Assembly: GCA_900317555.1 (NCBI GenBank)
Contig: ONHF01000003.1
Span: forward strand, 82,329 to 146,328
Origin: an uncultured Lachnospiraceae bacterium
GTDB lineage: Bacteria; Bacillota; Clostridia; Lachnospirales; Lachnospiraceae
Length of the DNA stretch: 64,000 bases
Direction: 5' to 3'
The notes under the pieces were generated by a model. The model was not told the DNA's origin. It saw nothing but the letters and a program-made list of their open reading frames with translations, and ran no database searches. Position 1 is the first letter of the stretch. Every line of letters begins with the position of its first letter. Shown piece by piece: positions 8,663-16,582 of this stretch. The position numbers and the translations under genes are program-made.

Positions 8663-9244
8663 TCACGCGCGGCCCAGCGCACCGCCAAACGCTCCCAGCA
8701 TGACCGCGCAGCACAAAACCGCAAGCGCAGCCGCCATAAACAGCAGGAAGCCGAAGGCAAAGCTGCGCAGGTTCCTGTTCTTTGTCCGCAGTGCGATGAT
8801 AATCAGCAGCAGGACTCCTGCCACCGGAATACAGAAAAGCAGTGCATACCCAAAGTACGCAAAAGCACTGAGCGGACGGCCGTCTTCCTGCGCGGCCTGC
8901 TCTTCGTGCCTCCGGCTGTCCGGGGCGTTCTGTGATACAGAGTGTGCGCTGGCTGCAGAGCTTGAATACACGGGACGCAAGTTTCCTTCCTGCTCTCCCG
9001 GAGTACGGGTATGTTCCGGGCGGTTTTCGTTTTCAGGCATCGCGGAGTGTTTTTCCGGCTCTTTTCCATAGAAATTTATGTCCTGCCCCTCTTCATCCGG
9101 ATCGATCTCATCGCCGATCTCCGGCAGATCCCAGTCATCCGCCTCACTGTCATCAATGTCTTTCGCGGCTGTCCAGTCCTCTTCGTTGTCCCAAAGTTTA
9201 TCTGTGTATGTTTTCTTCAAATCGTTTGTCTTGTCTGTCATCAT
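8663..9244 (-). CDS. Hypothetical protein with acidic N-terminus and two membrane segments
   Basis: A 193-residue protein I do not recognise as a named family. Residues 1-110 are hydrophilic, acidic and probably disordered (E-D-W-T-A-A-K-D-I-D-D and similar). Residues about 125-150 and 163-190 are two hydrophobic helices separated by a short basic loop, R-T-K-N-R-N-L-R, giving a hairpin in the membrane. It starts with two consecutive ATG codons behind a weak AGGAAA. A TATAAT-like -10 lies near 9335, so it is probably transcribed on its own. Function unknown. Confidence 0.6.
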   Translation of the reverse strand: MMTDKTNDLKKTYTDKLWDNEEDWTAAKDIDDSEADDWDLPEIGDEIDPDEEGQDINFYGKEPEKHSAMPENENRPEHTRTPGEQEGNLRPVYSSSAASAHSVSQNAPDSRRHEEQAAQEDGRPLSAFAYFGYALLFCIPVAGVLLLIIIALRTKNRNLRSFAFGFLLFMAAALAVLCCAVMLGAFGGALGRA

Positions 9245-9346
9245 GATTTCCTGTTAACTCCCGCCGCTGCGGGTTTCAAATGCCGCTGATGTTCTTCTGA
9301 CTGCCACGGTCTTTCATGCGGCATTATGACGTGATTATACAACAAA

Positions 9347-9384
9347 ATTCCGCAGCATATGATGCTTTTCATACGCTGCGGAAT
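9347..9384 (-). terminator. Intrinsic terminator after bioY
   Basis: Arms ATTCCGCAGCATATG (9347-9361) and CATACGCTGCGGAAT (9370-9384) form a stem of about 14 bp. On the minus strand it is followed by TTTTGTTG. It lies 45 bases past the bioY stop codon. Confidence 0.8.
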
Positions 9385-9429
9385 CTACTGTTTATCTTAG
9401 CTGTGTGACTACTTTATAACTCTGCGAAC

Positions 9430-9999
9430 TCAGCTGTTTTGCGCCGCCTGTACGCCTGCTCGCGCGAGCCCTTTCTCCAACTGGGGAACCAGAAGCGCAA
9501 TGACGATCATCTTCATCGCGTCTCCCGGAAGGAACGGAATCACGCACATACCAAGCGCTTCAACAAGACCTGTATGCATCAGAACGCAGAACCAGGCCGT
9601 TCCAATCACATAAAGGACAACTGTTCCGAGAACCATTCCTCCAAGCAGAACACCATATTTGACCGCGCCTTTCCTCTTTTTGCCAAACCGGAAGTAAATC
9701 GCTCCCTCAATGGCAGCCAAAGCAAGATACCCGACAAGATACCCGCCCGTCGGTCCTGCAAGCCTGGCAAGTCCTGCGGAATATCCCGCAAAAACAGGCA
9801 CTCCGACCGCACCGATCAGAAGATAGAGCGCAGTGGCAGCTGTTCCTGCCTTGCCTCCGAGCAATGCCGCGGACAGCATAATCGCAAATGTGGAAAGTGA
9901 AATCGGCACCGGTCCGATCGGTACCGCGATCGGCGCGAGCACACAAATCAAAGCAGTGCAAACCGCGCACATTACCATCGTTTTCGTAGAAGTCTTCAT
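9430..9999 (-). CDS. bioY: BioY biotin ECF transporter S component
   Basis: Integral membrane protein of 189 residues that binds biotin and, usually with a shared EcfA/A'/T module, imports it. It has about six hydrophobic segments and the BioY signatures LSTFAIMLSAALLGGKAG, LLIGAVGVPVFAGYSAG and GPTGGYLVGY. The start at 9999 follows AGGGGG. The coding frame stays open much further upstream, but that part is low-quality and contains the promoter. A BirA-type operator overlaps the -35 box (10175-10228), in agreement with the biotin assignment. Its energising module may be shared with other S components. Confidence 0.92.
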   Translation of the reverse strand: MKTSTKTMVMCAVCTALICVLAPIAVPIGPVPISLSTFAIMLSAALLGGKAGTAATALYLLIGAVGVPVFAGYSAGLARLAGPTGGYLVGYLALAAIEGAIYFRFGKKRKGAVKYGVLLGGMVLGTVVLYVIGTAWFCVLMHTGLVEALGMCVIPFLPGDAMKMIVIALLVPQLEKGLARAGVQAAQNS

Positions 10000-10411
10000 G
10001 ACAGATCTGCCCCCTGAAATAGAATATTGTATCGCAGAGCTTTTATCTTGCCCCGCGTAAGCTGCCGGCGTGGCTTCGAAAGCCGGCCGGATGAACTGCC
10101 GGTATAATTTCACCGTCGGCCGCATTACCTGCCGGCGTGGCCTTTCACAGCCGCCGCACTTATGACACAGGCGAAGGATAGCATGTGGGCGGTCAATTGT
10201 CAACTTATATTTATCGTATGGTTTACAATTGTGTTGGGTGAGCAGAAAGGTGCTGGTGCCAGGTTGCACACAAGCCACCGCTGGACAGGCTTTTCCGGCG
10301 CGCGATAAGGTCAATGGCGTGTCGGAGGATTCCGGCGCGTCTTGCCGGGCTCAATAAAGGACTCTATTGCTTCTCTCCTGCGGTATTTTGGAATAATAGT
10401 TCACACAAACA
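10000..10411. other. Gap between the AbiEii gene and bioY
   Basis: About 410 bp holding the bioY promoter and BirA box (10175-10228) and a GC-rich leader with the sequence CTGCCGGCGTGGC twice, near 10062 and 10130. These units and the nearby GCCGGCC can pair in several ways, so the leader may fold, but I do not recognise a riboswitch. No coding region with a ribosome site is seen here. Confidence 0.5.
10175..10228 (-). promoter_or_regulatory. bioY promoter with overlapping BirA operator
   Basis: On the minus strand a -35 TTGACA (10198-10203) and a -10 TATCCT (10175-10180) are spaced by exactly 17 bases. A dyad, TTGTCAACT at 10197-10205 and GGTTTACAA at 10220-10228 with 14 bases between, matches the known BirA box layout TTGTAAACC-N14-GGTTTACAA with two mismatches in one arm. 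It covers the -35. Biotin-loaded BirA should therefore repress bioY. The leader from here to the start is about 170 bases long. Confidence 0.8.
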
Positions 10412-11350
10412 TTATAGTCTGCATTTCCAAAGAGCCATCGGATGCGTTTTGATCCTTTCTACAATTTCATAATCTCCGAATAGTAATTCCGGTCTGTACT
10501 CTTTTGAAATAAAGCGTTCTATATATTCTTTCTCACCATTTTGAAGCTTCATGACAGAGGCAATGAATTCTTTTGCCTGCCGCTTTTTTTCTTCCAGCGC
10601 AAATTTCTTGTCAACTCCAAGTACCGGAAAAAGATCTGTTCGGATTCTTGAAAAACTGAGTTTGTCGATTGCTTCGGTGCTAAATGACAGATTAACTTCC
10701 TTGGTAGAAATCGTAGCATAGAATACCGTACATTTTCGGAACATATCTTCCTGCCCACAGATGGTATTCTGATCAACCATATTACAGAAGTCGTACAAAT
10801 CTCTTGCAGCAGCTCTGCTCATTAAAGCATTTACTTTAGCCGCAAAGATCTCCGCCGCCGCAACTGTTCTTACTGATATCGGTTCTCCAAAAGCATCGGT
10901 GAGCAGTCCTCTCTCTTCCGGCCGAAACACATGTGCCCTAAGAGAATAGTTGATTTCAATCTTAATCATATCTCTGTTACCGGCAGCATTTATGTAATAA
11001 TAATGAAATGCATCCAGACTGTGACTGAATCTTGAAGCATCGGACAGGATATACCCCTGTTCTGTCATGTGTCTGCGTATAATATCGCTTACCATCTCCC
11101 GTGCGCTCATCGTTTCTTTTCGGGGAAGATTGGGCACGAAATCCAAGTCAATATCTACCGACAATCTTGGAAGATTAAAGATGGTCATGTTTATAGCTGT
11201 TCCGCCTTTGAGAAGCAGATGCTCTTTCAAATAATCCTGTGAATTTAAATATTCCAGTATTGTTTTAAGCCGAAGAACCTTCTCGAATGTATCGCGATTA
11301 AACCCATATTGTCTGGATCTCTTATCTAATTCTCGTCTGTTAAATTGCAG
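10412..11350 (-). CDS. abiEii: AbiEii/AbiGii nucleotidyltransferase toxin
   Basis: Type IV toxin with a nucleotidyltransferase fold; family members arrest growth by modifying tRNA or nucleotides. The motif LLKGGTAINM followed by LSVDIDLDFV (the G-G-T-A then D-x-D active site) is clear, as is the C-terminal R-A-A-A-R-D-L-Y-D-F segment. The coding frame continues upstream of the core with N-R-R-E-L-D-K-R-S-R-Q-Y-G-F-N-R-D, the usual N-terminus of this family. However, no ATG, GTG or TTG lies there; CTG at 11350 is the best start and would overlap the antitoxin gene by 11 bp. A TTG at 11230 would remove the N-terminal helices. Low GC suggests transfer. Confidence 0.82.
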   Translation of the reverse strand: MQFNRRELDKRSRQYGFNRDTFEKVLRLKTILEYLNSQDYLKEHLLLKGGTAINMTIFNLPRLSVDIDLDFVPNLPRKETMSAREMVSDIIRRHMTEQGYILSDASRFSHSLDAFHYYYINAAGNRDMIKIEINYSLRAHVFRPEERGLLTDAFGEPISVRTVAAAEIFAAKVNALMSRAAARDLYDFCNMVDQNTICGQEDMFRKCTVFYATISTKEVNLSFSTEAIDKLSFSRIRTDLFPVLGVDKKFALEEKKRQAKEFIASVMKLQNGEKEYIERFISKEYRPELLFGDYEIVERIKTHPMALWKCRL

Positions 11351-12107
11351 TATCGTCCATCACTCCGTTCTTCATTTCTTTTATATATTTCGGATAAACA
11401 AGGTTCCAATCTCCCGCATAAGCAGGATTTATAATATCGTTAACAAGGTATCTTTTAGAACTGCCCTTCCGCTGTTTGCATACATTTATAAAATCATCAC
11501 TGACATTTAACTCATCCTGGTACTGAACGGCTATAAAACCCATTTTCTGATATAAGAATGGATTACTATAGATTTCAAGATATTCTAACAGTTTCGCTTC
11601 ATCCATATCAGTCACAGAGCTGATGCATGTGATCGTTTCTTCCAACCCTGCGATCAGATTCATATCCTTAATAGAGTCCAGAATAGTCCTCTCTTTATCT
11701 GTCACTTTTACTCCGCCCCCGAAGCGGGGGGAGATCACGCCCTGCTGCATCCGGGATTTTACAAAATGATAGGTATAACCATCGAATTCAAAATCATGAA
11801 AGCGCATTTCAGAGCTTACATATACATCATAAAAAACCTGATCACTAATGCCATAAAACTCAAACGCAGAATGATGGGACACATAAGCGGAAGGGTGAAT
11901 GGCACCGGCTATTTGAAATCGATCAGCTACAGGTCCTCCATTTTTGCCGCTTACACAAGTGTAAAGACTGTTGCGTATCTTCAAAACCATACCTTTCTTA
12001 ACCAGTTTTCCTAGAGCAGTCCTTGCTGTACGTTCACTTGAATATAAAGCATTGACTTCCTTCATAGAGAAAACAGGAAATTGAAGCAATTCATAATAAA
12101 GATTCAT
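11340..12107 (-). CDS. abiEi: AbiEi antitoxin
   Basis: A 255-residue DNA-binding antitoxin of the AbiE system. The N terminus is a winged helix (PVFSMKEVNALY, then S-S-E-R-T-A-R-T-A-L-G-K-L-V-K-K-G). The middle, HPSAYVSHHSAFEFYGI, is typical of AbiEi (COG5340). In characterised systems AbiEi binds repeats in the operon promoter and represses it. A start ATG at 12107 with GGTGGAG is clear. The gene and its partner are visibly richer in A and T than the flanks and sit beside a long palindromic element (12261-12432), which suggests a mobile defence island. Confidence 0.87.
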   Translation of the reverse strand: MNLYYELLQFPVFSMKEVNALYSSERTARTALGKLVKKGMVLKIRNSLYTCVSGKNGGPVADRFQIAGAIHPSAYVSHHSAFEFYGISDQVFYDVYVSSEMRFHDFEFDGYTYHFVKSRMQQGVISPRFGGGVKVTDKERTILDSIKDMNLIAGLEETITCISSVTDMDEAKLLEYLEIYSNPFLYQKMGFIAVQYQDELNVSDDFINVCKQRKGSSKRYLVNDIINPAYAGDWNLVYPKYIKEMKNGVMDDTAI

Positions 12108-12260
12108 TTCTCCACCGTCAGTTAATAATAAGTATTTATTTGTTCTTTTTCATAATAATATCATACATATTTTTAACTTAGTGGGCATCTTGCCTCATGT
12201 CAAGTTAATATTGCATATGTTTTAACGCTGTTTTTGCGTATATTTCACTTGTTTTCTCAA

Positions 12261-12432
12261 TTCATGCAATATTGGCGGAACTCTGCGTACAGCATAGAAA
12301 ATTCAAGACGAATTGTGTGTGCGGGCGCATATTGCATAGAAAAAGGCAAAATCTATGCAATACGCGTCCGCTTTGCTAATATGTCTTGAATAATCTATGC
12401 AGGAAAGCAAGTCGCGCCGACATTGCATAGAA
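12261..12432. repeat. Nested palindromic element, copy 1
   Basis: A 172-bp region made of inverted repeats inside each other. From outside in: TTCATGCAAT (12261) with ATTGCATAGAA (12422); GCATAGA (12292-12298) with TCTATGC (12394-12400); ATTCAAGAC (12301-12309) with GTCTTGAAT (12383-12391); GCGGGCGCA with CGCGTCCGC; and TATTGCATAGA (12330-12340) with TCTATGCAATA (12352-12362). A second element with the same plan is at 29940-30104. It fits a non-coding palindromic repeat family of the MITE/REP kind. It occupies most of the 358-bp gap between the AbiEi gene and the HRDC gene. Confidence 0.8.
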
Positions 12433-12465
12433 ATGCGAGAAGAATCGCCGCGCGCCACCATGAAA

Positions 12466-13080
12466 TCATCCCGCAGTTTCGCTGCTGCCGGCTTCTTTGC
12501 TGCCGGCTCCTTTCTTATGCTTCTCAATGCAGGAAATGAACTCCTCGCCGCAGATAACACTGTTCTTCGGACCCATCCCCTTGATCTTCCGCAGGCTTTC
12601 CATGGAATCCGGAAGCTCACGGCAGATCATTTCCAGCGATACGTTCGATGCTACGGCATACGCGGGCATGCCGGTTTCCCGCGATTTTTTCGCGCGGACC
12701 CTGCGAAGCTCATCAAAGAGAGGCAAAAGCTCCGCAGGAAGCTGCTTTCTGCATTCGTCTAATGTTTTTACCTTGCGGCGAAGCATGCCTGCCTCCGAAA
12801 GAATCTTCCGCAGAACTGAAAGAACCGCGTTCCAGTTCTCCACGCGATACTGCCGGAAAAGATCTTTCAGCATGATATCCGCAAAGATGATATACTCCTG
12901 ACGATCTTTCACCAGTGAAAGCACCACGGCCGCATCATCGCCGTCGATCCCTTCCTCCAGAAACTCCGCAGGGAGCGGAATCTGCGACTCCTTTGAAGTC
13001 CGCTCCTCGATGATGATTCCCTCTTCCGCGTTCGTGCTGAGCCAGTCCTGCACCTGCATGCTGAATTCCCAATACTTCAA
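12466..13080 (-). CDS. HRDC-domain protein
   Basis: A 204-residue protein whose C-terminal part is an HRDC nucleic-acid-binding domain of the kind found in RecQ and RNase D: LFDELRRVRAKKSRETGMPA, then LPDSMESLRKIKGMGPKNS (about residues 120-185). The N-terminal half (VQDWLSTNAEEG, then D-D-A-A-V-V-L-S-L-V) matches nothing I can name; no helicase or nuclease domain is present. The start is TTG at 13080, chosen because AAGGAGGG lies 4 bases upstream, a much better site than the internal ATG at 13059. A TATAAT-type -10 near 13288-13293 could drive it. Role probably in nucleic acid handling. Confidence 0.75.
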   Translation of the reverse strand: MKYWEFSMQVQDWLSTNAEEGIIIEERTSKESQIPLPAEFLEEGIDGDDAAVVLSLVKDRQEYIIFADIMLKDLFRQYRVENWNAVLSVLRKILSEAGMLRRKVKTLDECRKQLPAELLPLFDELRRVRAKKSRETGMPAYAVASNVSLEMICRELPDSMESLRKIKGMGPKNSVICGEEFISCIEKHKKGAGSKEAGSSETAG

Positions 13081-13474
13081 TGCACCCTCCTTCCGAAAAG
13101 CAGGCAGGACGCAGCCGCCGGAAATTTCCCAAGCCTTGCGATGCCGCGGCAGACAGACGATCCTCTTCCGCGAAAAGTAAAGACAAAGCCGGCAGGTCGC
13201 GGGACAGCCTCTTTTCATTCATCATATAAGCTGAAATCAGTTACGGCAGAACGCCGCAGCCGGGGCAGCAGAACGCTGCCTGAAAACATTATAGCAAAGA
13301 TCAGGTGATATGGATGTGTATTATATAGAAAATTTCATATAGAAAAACCAGCTGCCTCCGCCCGAGACAACTGGTCTATGTAAAATCTGCGCCGGCGTCG
13401 AGCCGCCACTCATCGCGCCACCAAGCATCCGTCCGCCGCGCCGCAATCCGTGCCGGACTCTCTCCCGCCGCGCC
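13081..13474. other. Gap between the HRDC and YfcE-type genes
   Basis: About 390 bp. It holds the probable -10 (ATTATA on the plus strand, 13288-13293) of the HRDC gene, two copies of TATAGAAAA-like sequence near 13323 and 13338, and a dyad, ACCAG with CTGGT, near 13345-13375. The rest is GC-rich with no coding region that has a ribosome site. Confidence 0.4.
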
Positions 13475-13768
13475 CTATATACGCACCTCATGATACACGC
13501 CGCCCGAAAGATCCTTATAAACGAACACACCATCCTCCAGCGTCATATAGCTGTGCGGGGAGTTTTGTTTTGGCAGAGAAAGCGATCCGGGATTCAGATA
13601 CAGGTTGTGATCACCGAAATGCGTCCACGCCGGCACATGGGTATGCTCGTGCAGCAGGATGTCCCCAAGAAACAGAATTCTGTCCGCCTCTTCGCGCTGG
13701 AAGGCTTCCAGCAGCTTCTCACAGTAATAAGCCGAGCCGTGCAGGTCCGACGCGATCAGTAGTTTCAT
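13475..13768 (-). pseudogene. YfcE-type metallophosphodiesterase with internal deletion
   Basis: Only 97 residues remain of a phosphoesterase that is normally about 180. The N-terminal part, MKLLIASDLHGSAYYCEKLL, then ADRILFLGDILLH, carries the first metal motif D-x-H and the second G-D. It is joined directly to the C-terminal part, EHTHVPAW, then LYLNPGSLSLPK. In intact relatives the sequence GDIL-x-HG occurs first at this point, and a second G-D-I/V-L-L-x-G-H-T-H-x-P occurs about 85 residues later. Here one has fused into the other, removing the G-N-C-D motif and the middle His residues. The frame is intact and an ATG with GGGAG is present, but hydrolase activity is unlikely. Confidence 0.75.
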
Positions 13769-13830
13769 CCGTACTCCCTTCCGCGGCAGGCCGGAACGGC
13801 GCTGCCGCGCTATCTGTGTTCCGGTCGCTG

Positions 13831-13904
13831 CACGCTTACCGCGCGCCCCGGCTGCTGCCGGGCTGACCGCCCTCCCAAACGAGCTGCGGTCACGCTTACC
13901 GCGC
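13831..13904. repeat. Short direct repeat, 60-bp spacing
   Basis: The 14-base sequence CACGCTTACCGCGC occurs at 13831-13844 and again at 13891-13904, in the gap between the P-type ATPase and the YfcE-type gene. No function is apparent. Confidence 0.55.
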
Positions 13905-13916
13905 CGTTTCCGGCCT

Positions 13917-15800
13917 TCACTTCGCCGCATGCAGGCACCGCACCGCGTTCAAAACCGCGATGATCATGACGCCGACATCCGCGAAGATCGCAAGCCACAT
14001 GTTGCCGATACCGACCGCAGTCAGAAGAAGGCAGAGGAGTTTGACGCCGATCGCGAACCAGATATTTTCCCGGACTATGCGGAGGCACTTTCTCGAAATC
14101 CGGATCGCGGTTACGATCCGCAGAGGATCATCATCCATCAAAACAATATCCGCCGCCTCAATCGCCGCATCCGACCCCATCGCGCCCATCGCGATGCCGA
14201 TATCCGCTCTCGCAAGCACCGGCGCGTCATTGATGCCGTCTCCGACAAAGGCCACTTTGTCCTTCGGCGACTTTTTCGAAGCGATCAGCTCCTCGACCTT
14301 CGCGACCTTGTCCGCCGGAAGCAGCTCCGCATGCACCTCATCGACAGAGAGCTTCGAAGCGACCTGGTCGGCAGCTGCTTTCGCGTCGCCGGTCAGCATC
14401 ACGGTCTTCGTGACGCCGTTTTTCTTAAGCTCCCGGATAGCCTGCGCCGAATGCTCCTTGATGACATCAGAGATTACGATATGACCTTCGTACTCTCCGT
14501 CAATCGCCACATGAATAATCGTACCGCTCTGCTCGCAGGGCTTCCACTTCGCGCCGATGTCGTCCATCATGCGCGCGTTGCCGACACAGACGGTTTTACC
14601 GCTCACCTTCGCGCGGATGCCGCGCCCCGCAATCTCCGTCACATCTTCAACACTGCAGCCGTCCTTCTCGTCAGGATAAGCTTCCCGCAGTGCCGCCGCG
14701 ATCGGATGTGTGGAATAGCGTTCCACATGCGCCGCCATATGCAGCAGCTCCTTCTGGTCCAGCCGCTCCGGATGCACCGCGGTGACGGCGAATTTACCGC
14801 GTGTGAGCGTGCCTGTTTTATCGAAAACAACGGTCTTCGTCTGCGAAAGAATCTCCAGATAATTCGACCCTTTCACAAGAATGCCTTCTTTCGACGCGCC
14901 GCCGATGCCCGCAAAGAACGAAAGCGGAATACTGATGACCAGCGCGCAAGGGCAGCTGACTACCAGGAACGTAAGCGCCCTGTATGCCCAGGTTCCCCAT
15001 GCGGGGTCCATGCCAAGCGCAAGGAGCAGAAGCGGCGGAAGTACCGCGAGCGCAATTGCCGCATAAACCACTGCCGGCGTATAAATTCTGGCGAACTTCG
15101 TGATGAAATCCTCGGATTTCGACTTGCGGGAGCCCGCGTCTTCGATCAGCTCGAGAATCTTTGATGCTGTGGACTCCTCGAATTCCTTTGTCGTCCGGAT
15201 CTTCAACAGCCCGCTCAAATTGATGCAGCCCGAGATGACTTCGTCGCCCGTAGCCACATCGCGGGGCATCGACTCGCCTGTAAGCGCGGCGGTGTCAAGG
15301 CTCGATGTGCCCTGCAGAACAACACCGTCTATCGGTACTTTCTCCCCCGGCTGCACGACGATTGTCGTTCCGATTTCCACATCATCCGGGTCGACCTGCG
15401 TCAGTTCCCCGTTTCCGCTCTCGATATTCGCGTAATCGGGGCGGATATCCATCAGGTCGGAAATGCTTCTTCGGCTTTTGCCGACCGCGTAAGACTGGAA
15501 CCACTCGCCGATCTGGTAAAACAGCATCACCGCGACCGCCTCGGTATAATCCCCGCTTTTTACAAGGCCGAGCGCGATCGCGCCAATCGTCGCCACCGCC
15601 ATCAGGAAGCATTCGTCAAACGGCTGACGGTTTACAAGGCCCTTAAACGCTTTGATCAGGATGTCATACCCGATGATCAGGTATGGAATCATATAGAGAA
15701 GAAAGCGGGGCCACCCGGTCACCGGCACAAAATGCAATGCGATGATCAGCGCTGCGCTGAGCAGGATGCGCAGCAGGTTTTTCTTTTGTTTTGCAGTCAT
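13917..15800 (-). CDS. Zn/Cd/Pb-type heavy-metal P1B ATPase
   Basis: Membrane pump of 627 residues that exports Zn2+, Cd2+ or Pb2+ at the cost of ATP. It has the metal-binding CPC motif in a membrane helix (283-285), the phosphorylated Asp327 in DKTGTLT, the T-G-E-S actuator loop, the S-T-H-P motif of P1B enzymes, and GDGINDAP. There is no N-terminal metal-binding domain; instead a separate small HMA protein is encoded 42 bp upstream. The final helices contain K-L-L and D-V-G-V, expected for the Zn/Cd subgroup rather than copper pumps. The divergent ArsR regulator and shared operator region indicate metal-induced expression. Confidence 0.9.
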   Translation of the reverse strand: MTAKQKKNLLRILLSAALIIALHFVPVTGWPRFLLYMIPYLIIGYDILIKAFKGLVNRQPFDECFLMAVATIGAIALGLVKSGDYTEAVAVMLFYQIGEWFQSYAVGKSRRSISDLMDIRPDYANIESGNGELTQVDPDDVEIGTTIVVQPGEKVPIDGVVLQGTSSLDTAALTGESMPRDVATGDEVISGCINLSGLLKIRTTKEFEESTASKILELIEDAGSRKSKSEDFITKFARIYTPAVVYAAIALAVLPPLLLLALGMDPAWGTWAYRALTFLVVSCPCALVISIPLSFFAGIGGASKEGILVKGSNYLEILSQTKTVVFDKTGTLTRGKFAVTAVHPERLDQKELLHMAAHVERYSTHPIAAALREAYPDEKDGCSVEDVTEIAGRGIRAKVSGKTVCVGNARMMDDIGAKWKPCEQSGTIIHVAIDGEYEGHIVISDVIKEHSAQAIRELKKNGVTKTVMLTGDAKAAADQVASKLSVDEVHAELLPADKVAKVEELIASKKSPKDKVAFVGDGINDAPVLARADIGIAMGAMGSDAAIEAADIVLMDDDPLRIVTAIRISRKCLRIVRENIWFAIGVKLLCLLLTAVGIGNMWLAIFADVGVMIIAVLNAVRCLHAAK

Positions 15801-15842
15801 GGGAATCCTTTCAGGGCGCGGCAGCTGCCGTGCGGCAAATCA

Positions 15843-16064
15843 TTACTTCAGAAAGATCTCGCAGTCGGACTCGACCTTTTTGCAGTTTTTGCGGACATTC
15901 TCCATCACCTGCGCGGGATCGGCGCCTTCTGCAAAATCCACTTTCATTTTCAAAGCCATGAAGTTCACGGACGCGTCCGCAACGCCTTCGGTCTTCTTCG
16001 CCGCGTCTTCCATCTTGAGCGCGCATGCCGCGCAGTCCACGTCGATTTTGTAACTCTTCTTCAT
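15843..16064 (-). CDS. Small HMA heavy-metal-binding protein
   Basis: A 73-residue soluble HMA (ferredoxin-like fold) protein, probably passing metal ions to the ATPase encoded next on the same strand. The metal site is D-C-A-A-C (Cys11 and Cys14), in place of the usual G-M-T-C-x-x-C. It lies exactly where a fused N-terminal domain would be if the ATPase were of the standard ZntA layout. Start ATG at 16064 with AGGAGG 8 bases upstream. An operator-like palindrome (16103-16120) lies 39 bases upstream, so it is the first gene of the operon. Confidence 0.85.
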   Translation of the reverse strand: MKKSYKIDVDCAACALKMEDAAKKTEGVADASVNFMALKMKVDFAEGADPAQVMENVRKNCKKVESDCEIFLK

Positions 16065-16102
16065 AACACAAGCCTCCTGTGTATTACGGTTTACAGTATA
16101 CG

Positions 16103-16120
16103 ATTAAACGTTTGTTTAAT
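16103..16120. promoter_or_regulatory. ArsR/SmtB-type operator candidate
   Basis: ATTAAAC-GTTT-GTTTAAT is a perfect 7-bp dyad with a 4-base centre, in the divergent region between the HMA gene and arsR. It resembles CadC/SmtB operator half sites and lies over the predicted HMA/ATPase promoter (TATACT on the minus strand near 16096-16101). ArsR binding here could control both directions, but the arsR promoter (TATAAT at 16165-16170) is 45 bp away. Confidence 0.65.
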
Positions 16121-16199
16121 TGATAGTTTGAATATACTCCAGCACACAGCTGTTGTCAATGGGTTATAATAATAGCAATATATCTAATGGAGGCGCGCC

Positions 16200-16568
16200 A
16201 TGAGCGGAGAACTGATCCTTCCCCACCATCACCACGATATCGAAGAGGAACAGAAAATTGTCGACAAAATGCCGGACGAAACCAGAATCGCCGCTGTCGC
16301 CGAAGCGATGAAGCAGCTCGGTGACCCGACGAGGCTGCGCATTTTCTGGCTGCTCTGCCATACCGAAGAGTGTGTGATTGATATTGCGGCCCTGACCGGC
16401 ATGTCCAGTCCCGCGGTCTCGCACCATCTGCGGATTCTCAAATCCGCGGGCCTTCTGACATCGAGACGGGAAGGCAAGGAAATGTATTACCGGGCGGCCG
16501 ATACAAAGCTGGTCCTCAAACTCCACCATACCATAGAAGACGTGGCAGAGATCTCCTGCCCCGACTGA
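16200..16568 (+). CDS. ArsR/SmtB-family metal-responsive repressor
   Basis: A 122-residue winged-helix repressor that releases DNA on binding metal. It has a His4 stretch at residues 9-12 near the N terminus, the ArsR DNA-binding core (GDPTRLRIFWLL, then SSPAVSHHLRILKSAGLL, then EGKEMYYR), and cysteines 53 and 58. The sequence E-C-V-I-D at 57-61 sits where the ELCVCD metal motif of CadC and ArsR occurs. His residues at the C-terminal helix (K-L-H-H-T-I) fit an alpha-5 zinc site. Start 16200 follows ATGGAGG. It is 14 bp from the ABC exporter genes and diverges from the Zn/Cd pump, so it probably controls both. Confidence 0.88.
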   Translation: MSGELILPHHHHDIEEEQKIVDKMPDETRIAAVAEAMKQLGDPTRLRIFWLLCHTEECVIDIAALTGMSSPAVSHHLRILKSAGLLTSRREGKEMYYRAADTKLVLKLHHTIEDVAEISCPD

Positions 16569-16582
16569 GCAATGAATGCATC

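Noticed and set aside
12935-13225. Minus-strand frame overlapping the start of the HRDC gene
   Set aside because: No ribosome site; the AAGGAGGG followed by TTG at 13080 belongs to the HRDC frame.
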